Origin: Phenylobacterium sp.
GTDB taxonomy: Bacteria; Pseudomonadota; Alphaproteobacteria; Caulobacterales; Caulobacteraceae
Direction: 5' to 3'
DNA: 64,000 nt
Assembly (NCBI RefSeq): GCF_030646615.1
Contig: NZ_JAUSLG010000037.1
Span: 1 to 64,000 of the forward strand
The translations under genes and the position numbers were made by a program. Shown here piece by piece: positions 25,175 through 33,512 of the stretch. Positions within the stretch are counted from its first letter, which is position 1. Every line of letters begins with the position of its first letter. Under the pieces are notes generated by a model that saw nothing but the letters and a program-made list of their open reading frames with translations, was not told where the DNA came from and searched no databases.

Positions 25175-26152
25175 TCACCCTCCCAGCTGAGATAGGTTGC
25201 GGGTATCCCCCGAGCGCCCTTCCGCCAGCCTGTGACTGCGCGGCTTGATTCTCAGGGCAGACTCAATGAGCGCTTCCAGAGGGGCGGGCTCATCACTCGC
25301 CAGAAGGTGACGCAAGTCCACGCCATCGTCTCCAAAGAGACAGAGCCGGAGCTTCCCGGTGGCGGTGATCCTCAGCCGGTTGCAGCTATCGCAGAAGCCT
25401 GGGGAATAGGGCGCTATGAGCCCTAGCCGCCCGATGTAGTCTGGATGACTGTATTCGATTGCGGGTCCGTCGTCGGAGCCGCGAGGGCGGGGGTTCCAGC
25501 CACGAGCGGCCAACCACTCTCGCAAATGGCTCCCCGGCACATGCTGGTCTTGGAAAAAGGCGACGTTGTCGCCAGTGCGCATCAGTTCGATGAACCGCAC
25601 GGCCACCGGCCGTGTCCGGACATAGTCTGCGAAGCGATCAAAGCCCTCGCCGACCGCGCTGCGCTGCAGGACAGCATTCAGCTTTACGCTGGGCAGGGCG
25701 AGATCCAGGGCGCGGTCCACACCTTCCAGCACCGCATTCAGACGATCATGTCCGGTGATCCGATGGAAGACGTCGGGCTCCAGGCTGTCGACGCTGACAT
25801 TCAGATTGGTCAGGCCAGCCGCCGCCCATTGGTCGACGTGCCGGGCGAGATTCCACCCGTTGGTGGTCATGGCCACCTTGTTGACGCCCGGAAGGGCGGC
25901 AAGGCGGCTTATGATCTCGCTCAGGTCGCGACGCACGGTAGGCTCGCCGCCGGTCAGTCTGAATTTCGCGACCCCGCGCTGGCTGAAGACCCGGCCCAGA
26001 CGCTCGATCTCCAGCGGCGTCATCAGGGTCGGGCCAGCGACCTTCTGGTAGCCGTTCGGCAGGCAGTAGACGCAACGGAAGTTGCACACCTCGGTCAGCG
26101 AGATGCGCAGATAGCGGAATCGACGGCCGAAGCCGTCTGCGAAGGTTTCCAC
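25175..26152 (-). CDS. moaA: MoaA, GTP 3',8-cyclase (radical SAM)
   Basis: MoaA makes the first committed intermediate of molybdopterin from GTP. The 325-residue protein has the radical-SAM cluster motif CNFRCVYC (C23, C27, C30), a second cluster motif CDSCNRLRITATGKLRLC and the conserved C-terminal GG. The GTG at 26152 follows AAAGGGG by five bases; the 50-codon upstream extension is instead a structured leader resembling a Moco riboswitch. The gene sits between the nar operon and nnrS. Confidence 0.94.
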   Translation of the reverse strand: METFADGFGRRFRYLRISLTEVCNFRCVYCLPNGYQKVAGPTLMTPLEIERLGRVFSQRGVAKFRLTGGEPTVRRDLSEIISRLAALPGVNKVAMTTNGWNLARHVDQWAAAGLTNLNVSVDSLEPDVFHRITGHDRLNAVLEGVDRALDLALPSVKLNAVLQRSAVGEGFDRFADYVRTRPVAVRFIELMRTGDNVAFFQDQHVPGSHLREWLAARGWNPRPRGSDDGPAIEYSHPDYIGRLGLIAPYSPGFCDSCNRLRITATGKLRLCLFGDDGVDLRHLLASDEPAPLEALIESALRIKPRSHRLAEGRSGDTRNLSQLGG

Positions 26153-26232
26153 GTGAGCCCCTTTCCAAGCACGGGAGACGAGGCCGTTTCCAACCTCACC
26201 CTTGCCGCCCTGGGCGGCTCGGCGGGGCGCCC
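26153..26232 (-). ncRNA. Moco-riboswitch-like leader of moaA
   Basis: The moaA leader folds compactly. A closing stem GCCCC/GGGGC pairs 26224-26228 with 26157-26161, followed by CCGAGC/GCUUGG (26217-26222 with 26165-26170). Inside is a short CGCC/GGCG hairpin, the single-stranded AAGGGU, and a 7-bp hairpin GAGGUUG-GAAA-CGGCCUC (26180-26197) with a GNRA loop. These features resemble what I remember of the molybdenum-cofactor riboswitch found before moaA. The 3' strand of the closing stem is the moaA Shine-Dalgarno sequence, so folding would shut off translation. Confidence 0.65.
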
Positions 26233-26329
26233 ATGGCCAAACGGCTTTAGGGCGACGCGCTCGGAGCGTAGCGACGGACGAATGCGCCGCCGATAGAGAC
26301 AACCCTAGAGCAGGCGAGCCCTCGTTCGA

Positions 26330-26343
26330 TTGACCCCCATCAA
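26330..26343 (-). promoter_or_regulatory. FNR-like box upstream of moaA
   Basis: On the minus strand the site reads TTGAT-GGGG-GTCAA, nine of ten consensus positions. It overlaps the nnrS stop codon and lies about 184 bp before the moaA GTG, leaving room for the structured leader in the transcript. Confidence 0.6.
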
Positions 26344-27515
26344 GCCTGCCGCGCGACCATCGGACGCAGGCGGGTCAGCATCGGGAGGTGGGTGACGGCG
26401 AACAGTCCGAAGGCCAGCGACCAGGCGATGACGGAGGCGCTGAGGAGGGCTGGATTGAGCGATCCTGCCGCTGCGCTGACGCGCAGGAGCGCCGCCAGAT
26501 TGATCAGCAGGTAGATCGCTTGCACGCTGCGGTCAGCGGCGAGCTCGCGCCCCGTATGTCCCCGGCTGGCGCGCGTCATTACTGCAAGGGTCATCACGCC
26601 CACCGCGCCGACCGTGAGCGCGTGGACGCCGAGCGTCGGAGGCACGCTTGGCACGAAAACGCCCAGACCAAGCAGGCCGAGGGCCAGGGCAAGCCAGCCG
26701 TACCCGACATGCAGAATCCAGACGAGCGGCTCCTTCAGGGTTCGCCAACCACGCCAGCGGGCGAGGCGGATGAGGTTGAGTGCGCCCGCTGCCGCCATGG
26801 CGCTTCCAGCCATCGGGCTCGAAGGTGAGGCGAGCCAGGCCGCCAGCGCTCCCGCCGTCGCCAGCAGGGCCAGATGATCGAACCGCGCCTCAGGGCGCGC
26901 TGAGGGCGCCTGGCCCTGAGCCTTCAACCAGTTGTTGGTGAAGCTCGGTACGATGCGTCCGCCTATCAGTGCGATGAGCAGCGCGACCGCAGCGATTCCC
27001 ACCCGCCAGGCGACGTCGGTGTCCCAGAAAACCGGACGCAGATGAAACACGACATTGCCCAGGGCCATCAGGCTGATCAGCACGCAGACCGGGAGGTTGC
27101 GCCAGTTGCGGCCTGCCAGAACCTCGCGCCAGATCACCGCGGCGAAGACGATCAGGAACGCGCTATCGACGGCGCCGATGACTATGGGCGATAAACCCGG
27201 CGCGAGCATCACGATCCGACCTGCCGCCCATAGGCCAAACAGGCCGGCGAGAGGGGCGCCGACGACCGGCATGCGGCCCGTCCAGTTCGGAACCGCGGTC
27301 GTGAGGAAGCCGGCGACAATGGCCGCCAGGGCGCCGAACAACATCTCATGGATGTGCCATTCCCGGCTCAGCCAACCGTCCCCAGCCAGATAGCTCCAGA
27401 CCCAGAGCGGGGCGGTGATCGCCGCCCAGATGGCGCCGCCCAGGAAGAAGGGCCTGAAGCCGTAGCTGAAGACAATTGGGCCGGTGTAGGCGCGGCGGCG
27501 CGATGCGGTGCTCAT
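26340..27515 (-). CDS. nnrS: NnrS family protein
   Basis: NnrS is a polytopic heme- and copper-containing inner-membrane protein linked to NO tolerance in denitrifiers. The 391-residue protein has about 12 hydrophobic segments. The family opening FSYGFRPFFLGGAIWA and the motif WHIHEMLFGALAAIVAGFLTTAVPNW are present. The ATG at 27515 matches the family N-terminus; a frame start 16 codons upstream would run through the FNR-like box. It lies between nrdJ and moaA, all on the minus strand. Confidence 0.92.
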   Translation of the reverse strand: MSTASRRRAYTGPIVFSYGFRPFFLGGAIWAAITAPLWVWSYLAGDGWLSREWHIHEMLFGALAAIVAGFLTTAVPNWTGRMPVVGAPLAGLFGLWAAGRIVMLAPGLSPIVIGAVDSAFLIVFAAVIWREVLAGRNWRNLPVCVLISLMALGNVVFHLRPVFWDTDVAWRVGIAAVALLIALIGGRIVPSFTNNWLKAQGQAPSARPEARFDHLALLATAGALAAWLASPSSPMAGSAMAAAGALNLIRLARWRGWRTLKEPLVWILHVGYGWLALALGLLGLGVFVPSVPPTLGVHALTVGAVGVMTLAVMTRASRGHTGRELAADRSVQAIYLLINLAALLRVSAAAGSLNPALLSASVIAWSLAFGLFAVTHLPMLTRLRPMVARQA

Positions 27516-27549
27516 GGAATGAGAATGCGCCGCATTTCCGCGGGGCGCC

Positions 27550-27563
27550 TTAACCCCCATCAA
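27550..27563 (-). promoter_or_regulatory. FNR-like box upstream of nnrS
   Basis: On the minus strand the site reads TTGAT-GGGG-GTTAA, eight of ten consensus positions, and differs by one base from the moaA box. Its centre is 41-42 bp before the nnrS ATG. A class II promoter would then start transcription at or next to the start codon, giving a leaderless message. Confidence 0.5.
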
Positions 27564-27575
27564 GCAGCGGGCGCC

Positions 27576-29834
27576 TCATCCGCACTTCGAATAGCCGCAA
27601 TCCACGCAGGTCTCGCAGCCCTCGCGCTTGACCAGCTCAAAGCCGCCGCACCTGGGACAGGCGCAGGCTCGCCCCGCAGGCGATTGAGACGGCTCGATCG
27701 ACTCGGCCTCGGCCATCGGGGCGACGGCGACATCGCCGACGCCGTGCCGCAGCGCCAGATGCTGTTCAATGACCGCGCCAATGGCGGCGAGCAGTGAAGG
27801 CACATAGCGGCCCTCCATCCAGGCTCCGCCGCGCGGGTCGAAAACCGCCTTTAACTCCTCCACGACAAACGCGATGTCACCGCCTCGACGAAACACGGCC
27901 GAGATCATCCGCGTCAGACCCAGGGTCCAGGCGTAGTGCTCCATGTTCTTGGAGTTGATGAAGATCTCGAAGGGGCGACGACCTGCTTCATCAACGACAT
28001 CATTGATCGTCACGTAGACCGCGTGGGCGCTCTCCGGCCATTTCAGCTTGTAGGTCGCTCCCTCCAGGGCGGGCGGGCGGGCGGGGAGGTCATTGGCGGC
28101 GACTGCGGGGGCGCTCCTTGCAGCCCCATCTGCAGGGGGCGTCACCGAGAGCACCGAGCCTGTCACGGCGTTGGGTCGGTAGGTGGTCAGGCCTTTGCAG
28201 CCGAGCCGGTAGCCCTCCAGATAGACATCTCCAAAGGCGTCGAAATCGATGGTCTCGGGGCAGTTGACCGTCTTGGAGATGGACGAGTCGATCTGCGCCT
28301 GGGCTGCAGCCTGCATGCGCAGATGGTCGGCGGGGTTGAGCGTCTGTGCGGTGACAAAGATGTCGGCCGGAGGTTCTGCGTCGCCGTGCAGACGTTTCCA
28401 GAGCGCCAGAGCATAGTCCTCGACCGCCTCCTCGCGCGTGCCGCCGTCCGGCTGGCGCACTTTGCGCGTATAGGCGAAGGCGAACACGGGCTCGATGCCG
28501 GAGGAGACGTTGCCGGCCAACAGCGATGTGGTGCCGGTGGGGGCGATCGAGGTCAGGCATCCATTGCGCAGGCCATGGCGGGCGATGCGCGCACGCGTCT
28601 CCTCATCCAGGTCGCGAAGGTTCGGACGGTCCAGGATGGCGGGATCATAGAGCGGAAAGGCGCCTTTTTCGGCCGCCAGATCGGCTGAGGCGCGGTAGGC
28701 CTCGCGTTTGATGTGGCCCAGCCACTCACGGGTTAGCGCGACGGCCTCGTCTGAACCGTAGGCCGCCCCGCAGAACACCAGCGCATCAGCCAGGCCGGTG
28801 ACCCCGAGCCCGATGCGCCGCTTGGCCTTGGCCTCGGTTTCCTGGGCTTCGAGCGGGAAGCGCGAAATGTCGATCACATTGTCCAGCATCCGCACGGCCG
28901 TGTAGGTCAGGTCGGTGAGCTGAGACAGGTCCAGCCGCGCCCCGGCGCTGAAGGGCGCCTCAATGAGACGGGCCAGGTTGATCGAACCCAGCAGGCAGGC
29001 GCCGTAGGGCGGGAGCATCTGCTCGCCGCACGGATTGCTGGCCAGGATGGTTTCGCAATAGCTTAGGTTGTTCTGGGCGTTCACCCGATCAATAAAGATG
29101 ACCCCTGGCTCGGCGGCGTCGTAGGTCGCCTGCATCAGACGCCGCCAGATGTCCTTGGCGGCGACGGTCCGGACGACCTGTCCCTGATAGACGAGCGGCC
29201 ATTCGGCATCCGCCTCCAGGGCGCTCATGAAGGCGTCTGTCACCAGGACGGAGAGATTGAAGTTGCGAAGCCGCAGCGGGTCGCGCTTGGCGTCGATGAA
29301 GGCCTCGATGTCGGGATGGTCGATGCGAAGGCATCCCATCATCGCCCCGCGGCGCTGCCCTGCCGACATGATGGTGCGACACATGGAGTCCCAGACATCC
29401 ATGAAGCTGATGGGACCGGAAGCGTCAGCGGCCACGCCGCGGACGGGGGAGCCGGACGGGCGGATGGAGGAGAAGTCCATGCCGACCCCACCGCCCTGCT
29501 GCATGGTGATCGCCGCCTCACGAACCTGGCCGAAGATGGCCTCAAGGCTGTCAGGAATCTTGCCCATGACGAAGCAGTTGAAGAGCGTGACCGCGCGCCC
29601 TGACCCCGCCCCAGCCAGGATCCGGCCGGCGGGAATGAACTTGTAGTCCTCCATCGCCGACAGGAACCGCTCGGCCGCAGCCTGGCGCATATCGGGCGCC
29701 TCGCCCTCGGCGAGGGCGATCGCGACACGGCGCCAGGTGGCCTCAATGGAATCGTCGGCCTCGGCGCCTGACGCGGGTGCGAAGCGATACTTGCTGGACC
29801 AGATTTCCTGGGCGAGAGGATTGTCGAACGCCAT
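27576..29834 (-). CDS. nrdJ: Adenosylcobalamin-dependent (class II) ribonucleoside-diphosphate reductase
   Basis: Class II reductase makes deoxyribonucleotides with a B12 radical and needs no O2, unlike the class I enzyme. The 752-residue protein has the FIPAGRILAGAG and LFNCFV start, MQQGGGVGMDFSSIRP, NPCGEQMLPPYGAC with the active-site cysteine, a TSIAPTGTTS phosphate loop, and the C-terminal zinc-type cysteines CPRCGGFELV...CETCVDCGYSKCG. The ATG at 29834 has GGAGG close upstream. Within the nitrate cluster it supplies DNA precursors under anoxia. Confidence 0.95.
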   Translation of the reverse strand: MAFDNPLAQEIWSSKYRFAPASGAEADDSIEATWRRVAIALAEGEAPDMRQAAAERFLSAMEDYKFIPAGRILAGAGSGRAVTLFNCFVMGKIPDSLEAIFGQVREAAITMQQGGGVGMDFSSIRPSGSPVRGVAADASGPISFMDVWDSMCRTIMSAGQRRGAMMGCLRIDHPDIEAFIDAKRDPLRLRNFNLSVLVTDAFMSALEADAEWPLVYQGQVVRTVAAKDIWRRLMQATYDAAEPGVIFIDRVNAQNNLSYCETILASNPCGEQMLPPYGACLLGSINLARLIEAPFSAGARLDLSQLTDLTYTAVRMLDNVIDISRFPLEAQETEAKAKRRIGLGVTGLADALVFCGAAYGSDEAVALTREWLGHIKREAYRASADLAAEKGAFPLYDPAILDRPNLRDLDEETRARIARHGLRNGCLTSIAPTGTTSLLAGNVSSGIEPVFAFAYTRKVRQPDGGTREEAVEDYALALWKRLHGDAEPPADIFVTAQTLNPADHLRMQAAAQAQIDSSISKTVNCPETIDFDAFGDVYLEGYRLGCKGLTTYRPNAVTGSVLSVTPPADGAARSAPAVAANDLPARPPALEGATYKLKWPESAHAVYVTINDVVDEAGRRPFEIFINSKNMEHYAWTLGLTRMISAVFRRGGDIAFVVEELKAVFDPRGGAWMEGRYVPSLLAAIGAVIEQHLALRHGVGDVAVAPMAEAESIEPSQSPAGRACACPRCGGFELVKREGCETCVDCGYSKCG

Positions 29835-29936
29835 GAGCCTGCCTCCTGGGTGGGCCTTGGAGGCTGTTCGATTCGCTGCGGCGCGCGACAGGGCCTACGG
29901 GGTGTCGCAGGGCTGCGAAAACCTGCGGTCGGCCAG

Positions 29937-29950
29937 GTGACGGACATCAA
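29937..29950. promoter_or_regulatory. FNR-like box between nrdJ and the 63-aa gene
   Basis: On the minus strand the site reads TTGAT-GTCC-GTCAC, eight of ten consensus positions, with the same TTGAT/GTCAC halves as the crp/fnr site. It is centred about 110 bp before nrdJ and 84 bp before the divergent small gene, so it could serve either. Confidence 0.42.
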
Positions 29951-30026
29951 GCCCCGGGAGCAGGGGCTTCAATGCGCTCCCCGGCGCATAGGCCCAAGGT
30001 GATCTCTCACTCAGGAGATCGCCCAA

Positions 30027-30218
30027 ATGCTTTCCGAGATGCAGATCGTCGAGCGGGAGTTCGCCCGCCGCCCGCCCCTGGTCGACGACGACCGTCTGGC
30101 GCAGGCCGCCTCAACGCCCTCGCACACCCCCACGCCGAGCCGGCCTGTGCGTTGGCTCCATGCGATGGCTTGGGTTTTGGAGGCCCCCTCCGCCGCCGTC
30201 CTCCTGGGGCGCAGCTGA
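30027..30218 (+). CDS. Small hypothetical protein, 63 aa
   Basis: The ATG follows AGGAGA with a proper gap. The product (MLSEMQIVEREFARRPPLVD...) has a hydrophilic N-terminal half and a hydrophobic C-terminal segment (WLHAMAWVLEAPSAAVLLG), perhaps membrane-associated. I recognise no family. It is divergent from nrdJ and converges with moeA, ending three bases before the moeA stop. The tight fit and ribosome-binding site support a real gene. Confidence 0.5.
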   Translation: MLSEMQIVEREFARRPPLVDDDRLAQAASTPSHTPTPSRPVRWLHAMAWVLEAPSAAVLLGRS

Positions 30219-30221
30219 ACC

Positions 30222-31403
30222 CTAGAGCGCTAGAACCTGCACTTGGCTCCCGGTCGGCAAGCCCGGCGCGTCGGGACCTCGCCGCGCCAACAGGGTCCAT
30301 TCGCCCATGACCGCCTGAGCGCTGGAGTCCTGGCTTCCGCAAGGGTGTGCGCCGGCTGCATCCATGTGGGCTCGAACGAACACCTCCCGCTCACCCGTGG
30401 GCGCAAAGGGTTGGCCGACTGGCGCATAGCGCCAGACCCAGGCTTCAGTCGGTGATCGGCCGCTCAGCGCCGCCAGCAGGGGCGCGAGGAACAGGCGCGC
30501 CGTGACCATGGCGGCGGTGGGGTTGCCGGGCAGGCCGACCACCAGCCGCCCCCTCGACCGGCCAACCCAGACCGGCTTTCCCGGCTTCATGGCGACCTTG
30601 TCGATGATGAGTTCAAGCGGCTCGAAAGCCGCTCGGGCATAGTCCCTTTCCCCGACCGAGGCTCCTCCGGTCATGACGATGACATCGGCGTTCGTCTGTT
30701 CCTCGGCGACAGCGCGGCGCAGCGTGGCCAGATCATCAGGCGCGTGAAGGCGTTTGACGACGCCCGCGCCCCATTGGCGGGCCAGGCTGGCGACTCCATA
30801 GGACACGCTGTCGGGAACCCGGCCGGGCCGATCCAGCGCCGTTCCTGGCGCGACGAGTTCATCGCCGGACGAGATGATGGAGACCCGCGGACGGCGGCTC
30901 ACCGAGACAAACGGCCGGTCGGCCGCCGCCGCGAGCAGGAGGGCGCCAGGGTGCAGAACACATCCTCGTCTGAGGAGAATCTGTTGGGCCCGAAAGTCAG
31001 ATCCTGCCTGCCGGACATGGGGGCTGGAGAGCTGATGAGGATCTAGGCTCATGCCCTCCGCCGTCGTTCGCACCAGTTCCTGCGGCACCACCCGATCGAA
31101 ACCGACAGGCAGTGGCGCACCCGTGAAGATGCGCACGCATACCTCCGCGGGCCATTCGCCGGACGGCGCATCGCCGGCATAGATTTCGCCGCTGACAGTC
31201 CAGGCGGTTCGCCCCGCCTTCAATTCGGAGTCGCGGATCGCATAGCCGTCCATGGCCGACACCGCCTGGGCGGGACTGTCGCGCGGGGCGAGGATGTCGT
31301 GGGCCAGAACCCGGCCATCGGCCTCGTCCAGGGCCACTGACTCGGCGTCCAGGGGCTCGACCAGGTCGGTCAGACGGCGGCAGGCTTCGTCGAAACTGAT
31401 CAC
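30222..31403 (-). CDS. moeA: MoeA, molybdopterin molybdenumtransferase
   Basis: MoeA inserts molybdate into adenylylated molybdopterin. The 393-residue protein has MDGYAIRD, the TGAPLPVGFDRVV segment, MTGGASVGERDY and the PGNPTAAMV motif in usual order. Translation starts at a GTG overlapping the moaB stop (GTGA), whereas the upstream in-frame extension lies inside moaB. Last gene of the moaD-moaB-moeA operon. Confidence 0.94.
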   Translation of the reverse strand: MISFDEACRRLTDLVEPLDAESVALDEADGRVLAHDILAPRDSPAQAVSAMDGYAIRDSELKAGRTAWTVSGEIYAGDAPSGEWPAEVCVRIFTGAPLPVGFDRVVPQELVRTTAEGMSLDPHQLSSPHVRQAGSDFRAQQILLRRGCVLHPGALLLAAAADRPFVSVSRRPRVSIISSGDELVAPGTALDRPGRVPDSVSYGVASLARQWGAGVVKRLHAPDDLATLRRAVAEEQTNADVIVMTGGASVGERDYARAAFEPLELIIDKVAMKPGKPVWVGRSRGRLVVGLPGNPTAAMVTARLFLAPLLAALSGRSPTEAWVWRYAPVGQPFAPTGEREVFVRAHMDAAGAHPCGSQDSSAQAVMGEWTLLARRGPDAPGLPTGSQVQVLAL

Positions 31404-31939
31404 GCGCAGACGCCGCGATAGCGAGGAACCTGGCCGACGAGGGAGCAGGGGCGGAAGCGGCTGTCGAACTCCTGCGCCAGCACCAGATCCCAAGCATCGC
31501 GGCAGGCGCCCGTGGAGCCGGGGACGCAGAAGATAAACGTCTCGTCGATCTGCCCCGCCAGGGCCCGCGACTGCAGGGTTGATACCCCCACCGTTCCATA
31601 GCTCGCCTGGTGAAAGACGACAGAAAAGCCATCCATCTCGCGGCCTAGCAGCGGACGGACCGCCTCGGGCGTCACATCTCGCGGAGAGAAGCCGGTGCCA
31701 CCCGTGGTCAGAATGACGTCCACCCGTGGGTCGTCGGCCCAGGCGCGGACCTGACGACCGATGGCCTCGACCTCATCGGGGACGATGGCGCGGCCGGCCA
31801 GCTCGTGGCCGGCCTCCGACAGTCGGTCGGCGAGCAGGGCGCCGGACGTGTCGGTGGTTTCGTTCCGGGTGTCGGAGATGGTCAGAACCGCGATGCGAAG
31901 GGGGTAGAACGGCAAGCGCTCGTCAAGGCCATGCTTCAT
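31400..31939 (-). CDS. moaB: MoaB/Mog-type molybdopterin adenylyltransferase
   Basis: This family adenylylates molybdopterin ahead of MoeA. The 179-residue protein has [33 protein letters not shown] and the [14 protein letters not shown] segment, as in MoaB proteins. It lies 4 bp after moaD and overlaps moeA. The name MoaB is preferred over Mog from the length and the [11 protein letters not shown] motif. Confidence 0.92.
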   Translation of the reverse strand: MKHGLDERLPFYPLRIAVLTISDTRNETTDTSGALLADRLSEAGHELAGRAIVPDEVEAIGRQVRAWADDPRVDVILTTGGTGFSPRDVTPEAVRPLLGREMDGFSVVFHQASYGTVGVSTLQSRALAGQIDETFIFCVPGSTGACRDAWDLVLAQEFDSRFRPCSLVGQVPRYRGVCA

Positions 31940-31943
31940 GGGG

Positions 31944-32234
31944 TCAACCTCCAGAAAATGCGGAGAAAAAGGCGACTTCGACCCCAGGGTGGATGTGGGC
32001 GACGTCGATGACGAGCACCTGATCGACCGCAGCCCTGATCCCAGTCGCCGCTAGGGCGGCGGCGGCGTCAGGGAGTTGGGCGGCGATCAAAGCCTTCAAG
32101 CCAGCGAGCGACACGCCGCCAGCTGGCACATGCACCCGGAGGCTTCGCCCCAAACGGTCGCTGACGGCGCCAAAGAAGAGGATGGTGGTATTGGCGCTGG
32201 CTGTCTCGGGCGCCTTCGACGTCACATCTAGCAT
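31944..32234 (-). CDS. moaD: MoaD, molybdopterin synthase small subunit
   Basis: MoaD is the ubiquitin-like sulfur carrier whose C-terminal glycine becomes a thiocarboxylate and donates sulfur to precursor Z. The 96-residue protein opens its beta-grasp with ILFFGAVSDRLG and ends ...FFSAFSGG, with the required terminal Gly-Gly. The partner genes moaE and moaC are not in this window, so they must be elsewhere. First gene of the moaD-moaB-moeA operon. Confidence 0.9.
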   Translation of the reverse strand: MLDVTSKAPETASANTTILFFGAVSDRLGRSLRVHVPAGGVSLAGLKALIAAQLPDAAAALAATGIRAAVDQVLVIDVAHIHPGVEVAFFSAFSGG

Positions 32235-32345
32235 TGCGGATCCTTGGAGAGCGCGTTCCGACTAGTCAGGCGAGTTGCAGCGGCCCATGCGCCGCACCAG
32301 ACCGAAGCGACGAGCTCTGATGCTGGGGGCGTCAAATCTGCCTGC

Positions 32346-32426
32346 GTCACAGGTTAGCCTGCGACCGCGGAATTGGGATCGTCCAATATCATCTGACGTC
32401 TAGACGAATATCAATCCGACGATTGA
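32346..32426. promoter_or_regulatory. Cluster of inverted repeats in the moaD/urcA divergent region
   Basis: Four dyads lie within 81 bp: GTCACAGG-TTAG-CCTGCGAC (32346-32365, one mismatch), ATTGG-GATCGT-CCAAT (32372-32387), CGTCTAGACG (32397-32406) and TCAATC-CGAC-GATTGA (32411-32426). The last resembles FNR half-sites turned outward and is not a canonical FNR box. They fill the 255-bp gap that must hold both promoters. Confidence 0.45.
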
Positions 32427-32489
32427 ATCGCGGCAATGTCATCCAAGCAGACGCATAGTACGGGTGTGGTAATTCCAAGGAGCGATGTC

Positions 32490-32870
32490 ATGCGTCTGAA
32501 TGTTCGACTCGAGTCTCTTGCTAATGCCGCTGCGGCGACCTCGGCTACGCTCGCCCTGTTGTCCGTCGGGTTAAGCGTCGGCGTCGCCCGAGCTGAAGTA
32601 GTCGCTGACCTCGCCGTGATTGGGCGAGCGCCTACGGTCATGACCATTCCCTATGTCGGACGCACAGTTCAGGCTGTACGCCTGGATGTTCGAGAGGCCG
32701 CCGGCGTCGTCTGCGACGCCGCCCTGAGCAACGGCGAACTGGAGCCCCTGGATCGGCAATGGTGCCGCGACAAGGCGACGGCGCGGACCTTGCGCACCTA
32801 TGCGAAGTTGCGAGCTCAGAACCTCGCGCAAGCCGCTCCGCTGCAAGTCCAGGTCCTAGCGTCGCGCTGA
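32490..32870 (+). CDS. UrcA family protein
   Basis: The 126-residue product has a signal peptide (cleavage after VARA, about residue 35) and the short UrcA pattern VREAAGVVCDAAL...CRDKATARTL with two cysteines that could form a disulfide in the periplasm. UrcA proteins are small secreted proteins of Caulobacterales and sphingomonads with no established function. AAGGAG eight bases before the ATG decides the start. It heads the plus-strand group with SRPBCC, ric and hemN. Confidence 0.72.
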   Translation: MRLNVRLESLANAAAATSATLALLSVGLSVGVARAEVVADLAVIGRAPTVMTIPYVGRTVQAVRLDVREAAGVVCDAALSNGELEPLDRQWCRDKATARTLRTYAKLRAQNLAQAAPLQVQVLASR

Positions 32871-32912
32871 CCAGGCGTGACTGACACGATCGGGAAGCAG
32901 GACGGAGATAAG

Positions 32913-33449
32913 ATGACGCTTCCCCTGGGCGCTCGCGTCCTCAGGCGCGCCGACGGTGAGATCGAGGGGGTCCTGGTTCGGGACCTTCCCCACGCGGTCG
33001 AAAAAGTGTGGGCATATCTCACCGAACCTGAGTTTCTGCCGCTTTGGCTTGCCGAGGGGCAGGTCCAGGCGAGTCCAGGCGGCTTTGCCCGCCTGGACTT
33101 CGGCCAAAGCGGGTCGGCGATCGACAGCCCCGTGACGCAAGCCATCCCGTTGCAGGCGCTTGACTACTCCTGGAGCGGTCCCGGTGAGCCGCAACGGCCC
33201 CTGCGCTGGCGTCTTCGAGCGCTTGGCCCTGCAGACAGCCGTCTTCTTCTATCTTTGACGACGTCCGAGGCCGATGATCCGGCCCGCGGGCTTGCCGGCT
33301 GGGACGCCCATCTGGAGATGCTCGCCGCGGCGCTGGAGGGCGTGCCGATCAAGTTCCCCTTCGACCACTTCCAAGCTTTGCGGGCGGCGCTTTCGACTGA
33401 ACTTCTCGGTGGTGAGTTCGAGCCGCTGGGTGACGAACATCAAGGCTGA
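32913..33449 (+). CDS. SRPBCC (START-like) family protein
   Basis: This 178-residue protein has the AHSA1/START-like opening (VLVRDLPHAVEKVWAYLTEP), a WLAEG turn and a C-terminal helix (GWDAHLEMLAAALEG). SRPBCC folds form a ligand cavity; the ligand here is unknown. The ATG at 32913 with GGAG five bases upstream is preferred over a GTG at 32877. It lies 43 bp after urcA and 63 bp before ric. Confidence 0.75.
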   Translation: MTLPLGARVLRRADGEIEGVLVRDLPHAVEKVWAYLTEPEFLPLWLAEGQVQASPGGFARLDFGQSGSAIDSPVTQAIPLQALDYSWSGPGEPQRPLRWRLRALGPADSRLLLSLTTSEADDPARGLAGWDAHLEMLAAALEGVPIKFPFDHFQALRAALSTELLGGEFEPLGDEHQG

Positions 33450-33512
33450 CTGTGGCGCATGCCAAGGTGGGCGCCAGCGCAGCGCTTTATAGAGAACCCA
33501 ATGGAGGTTCTC

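Noticed and set aside
29835-30026. Cobalamin riboswitch before nrdJ
   Set aside because: A B12-dependent enzyme makes this attractive, but I found no B12-box-like sequence or suitable fold. The GGAGGCAGG near the start is the ribosome-binding site.
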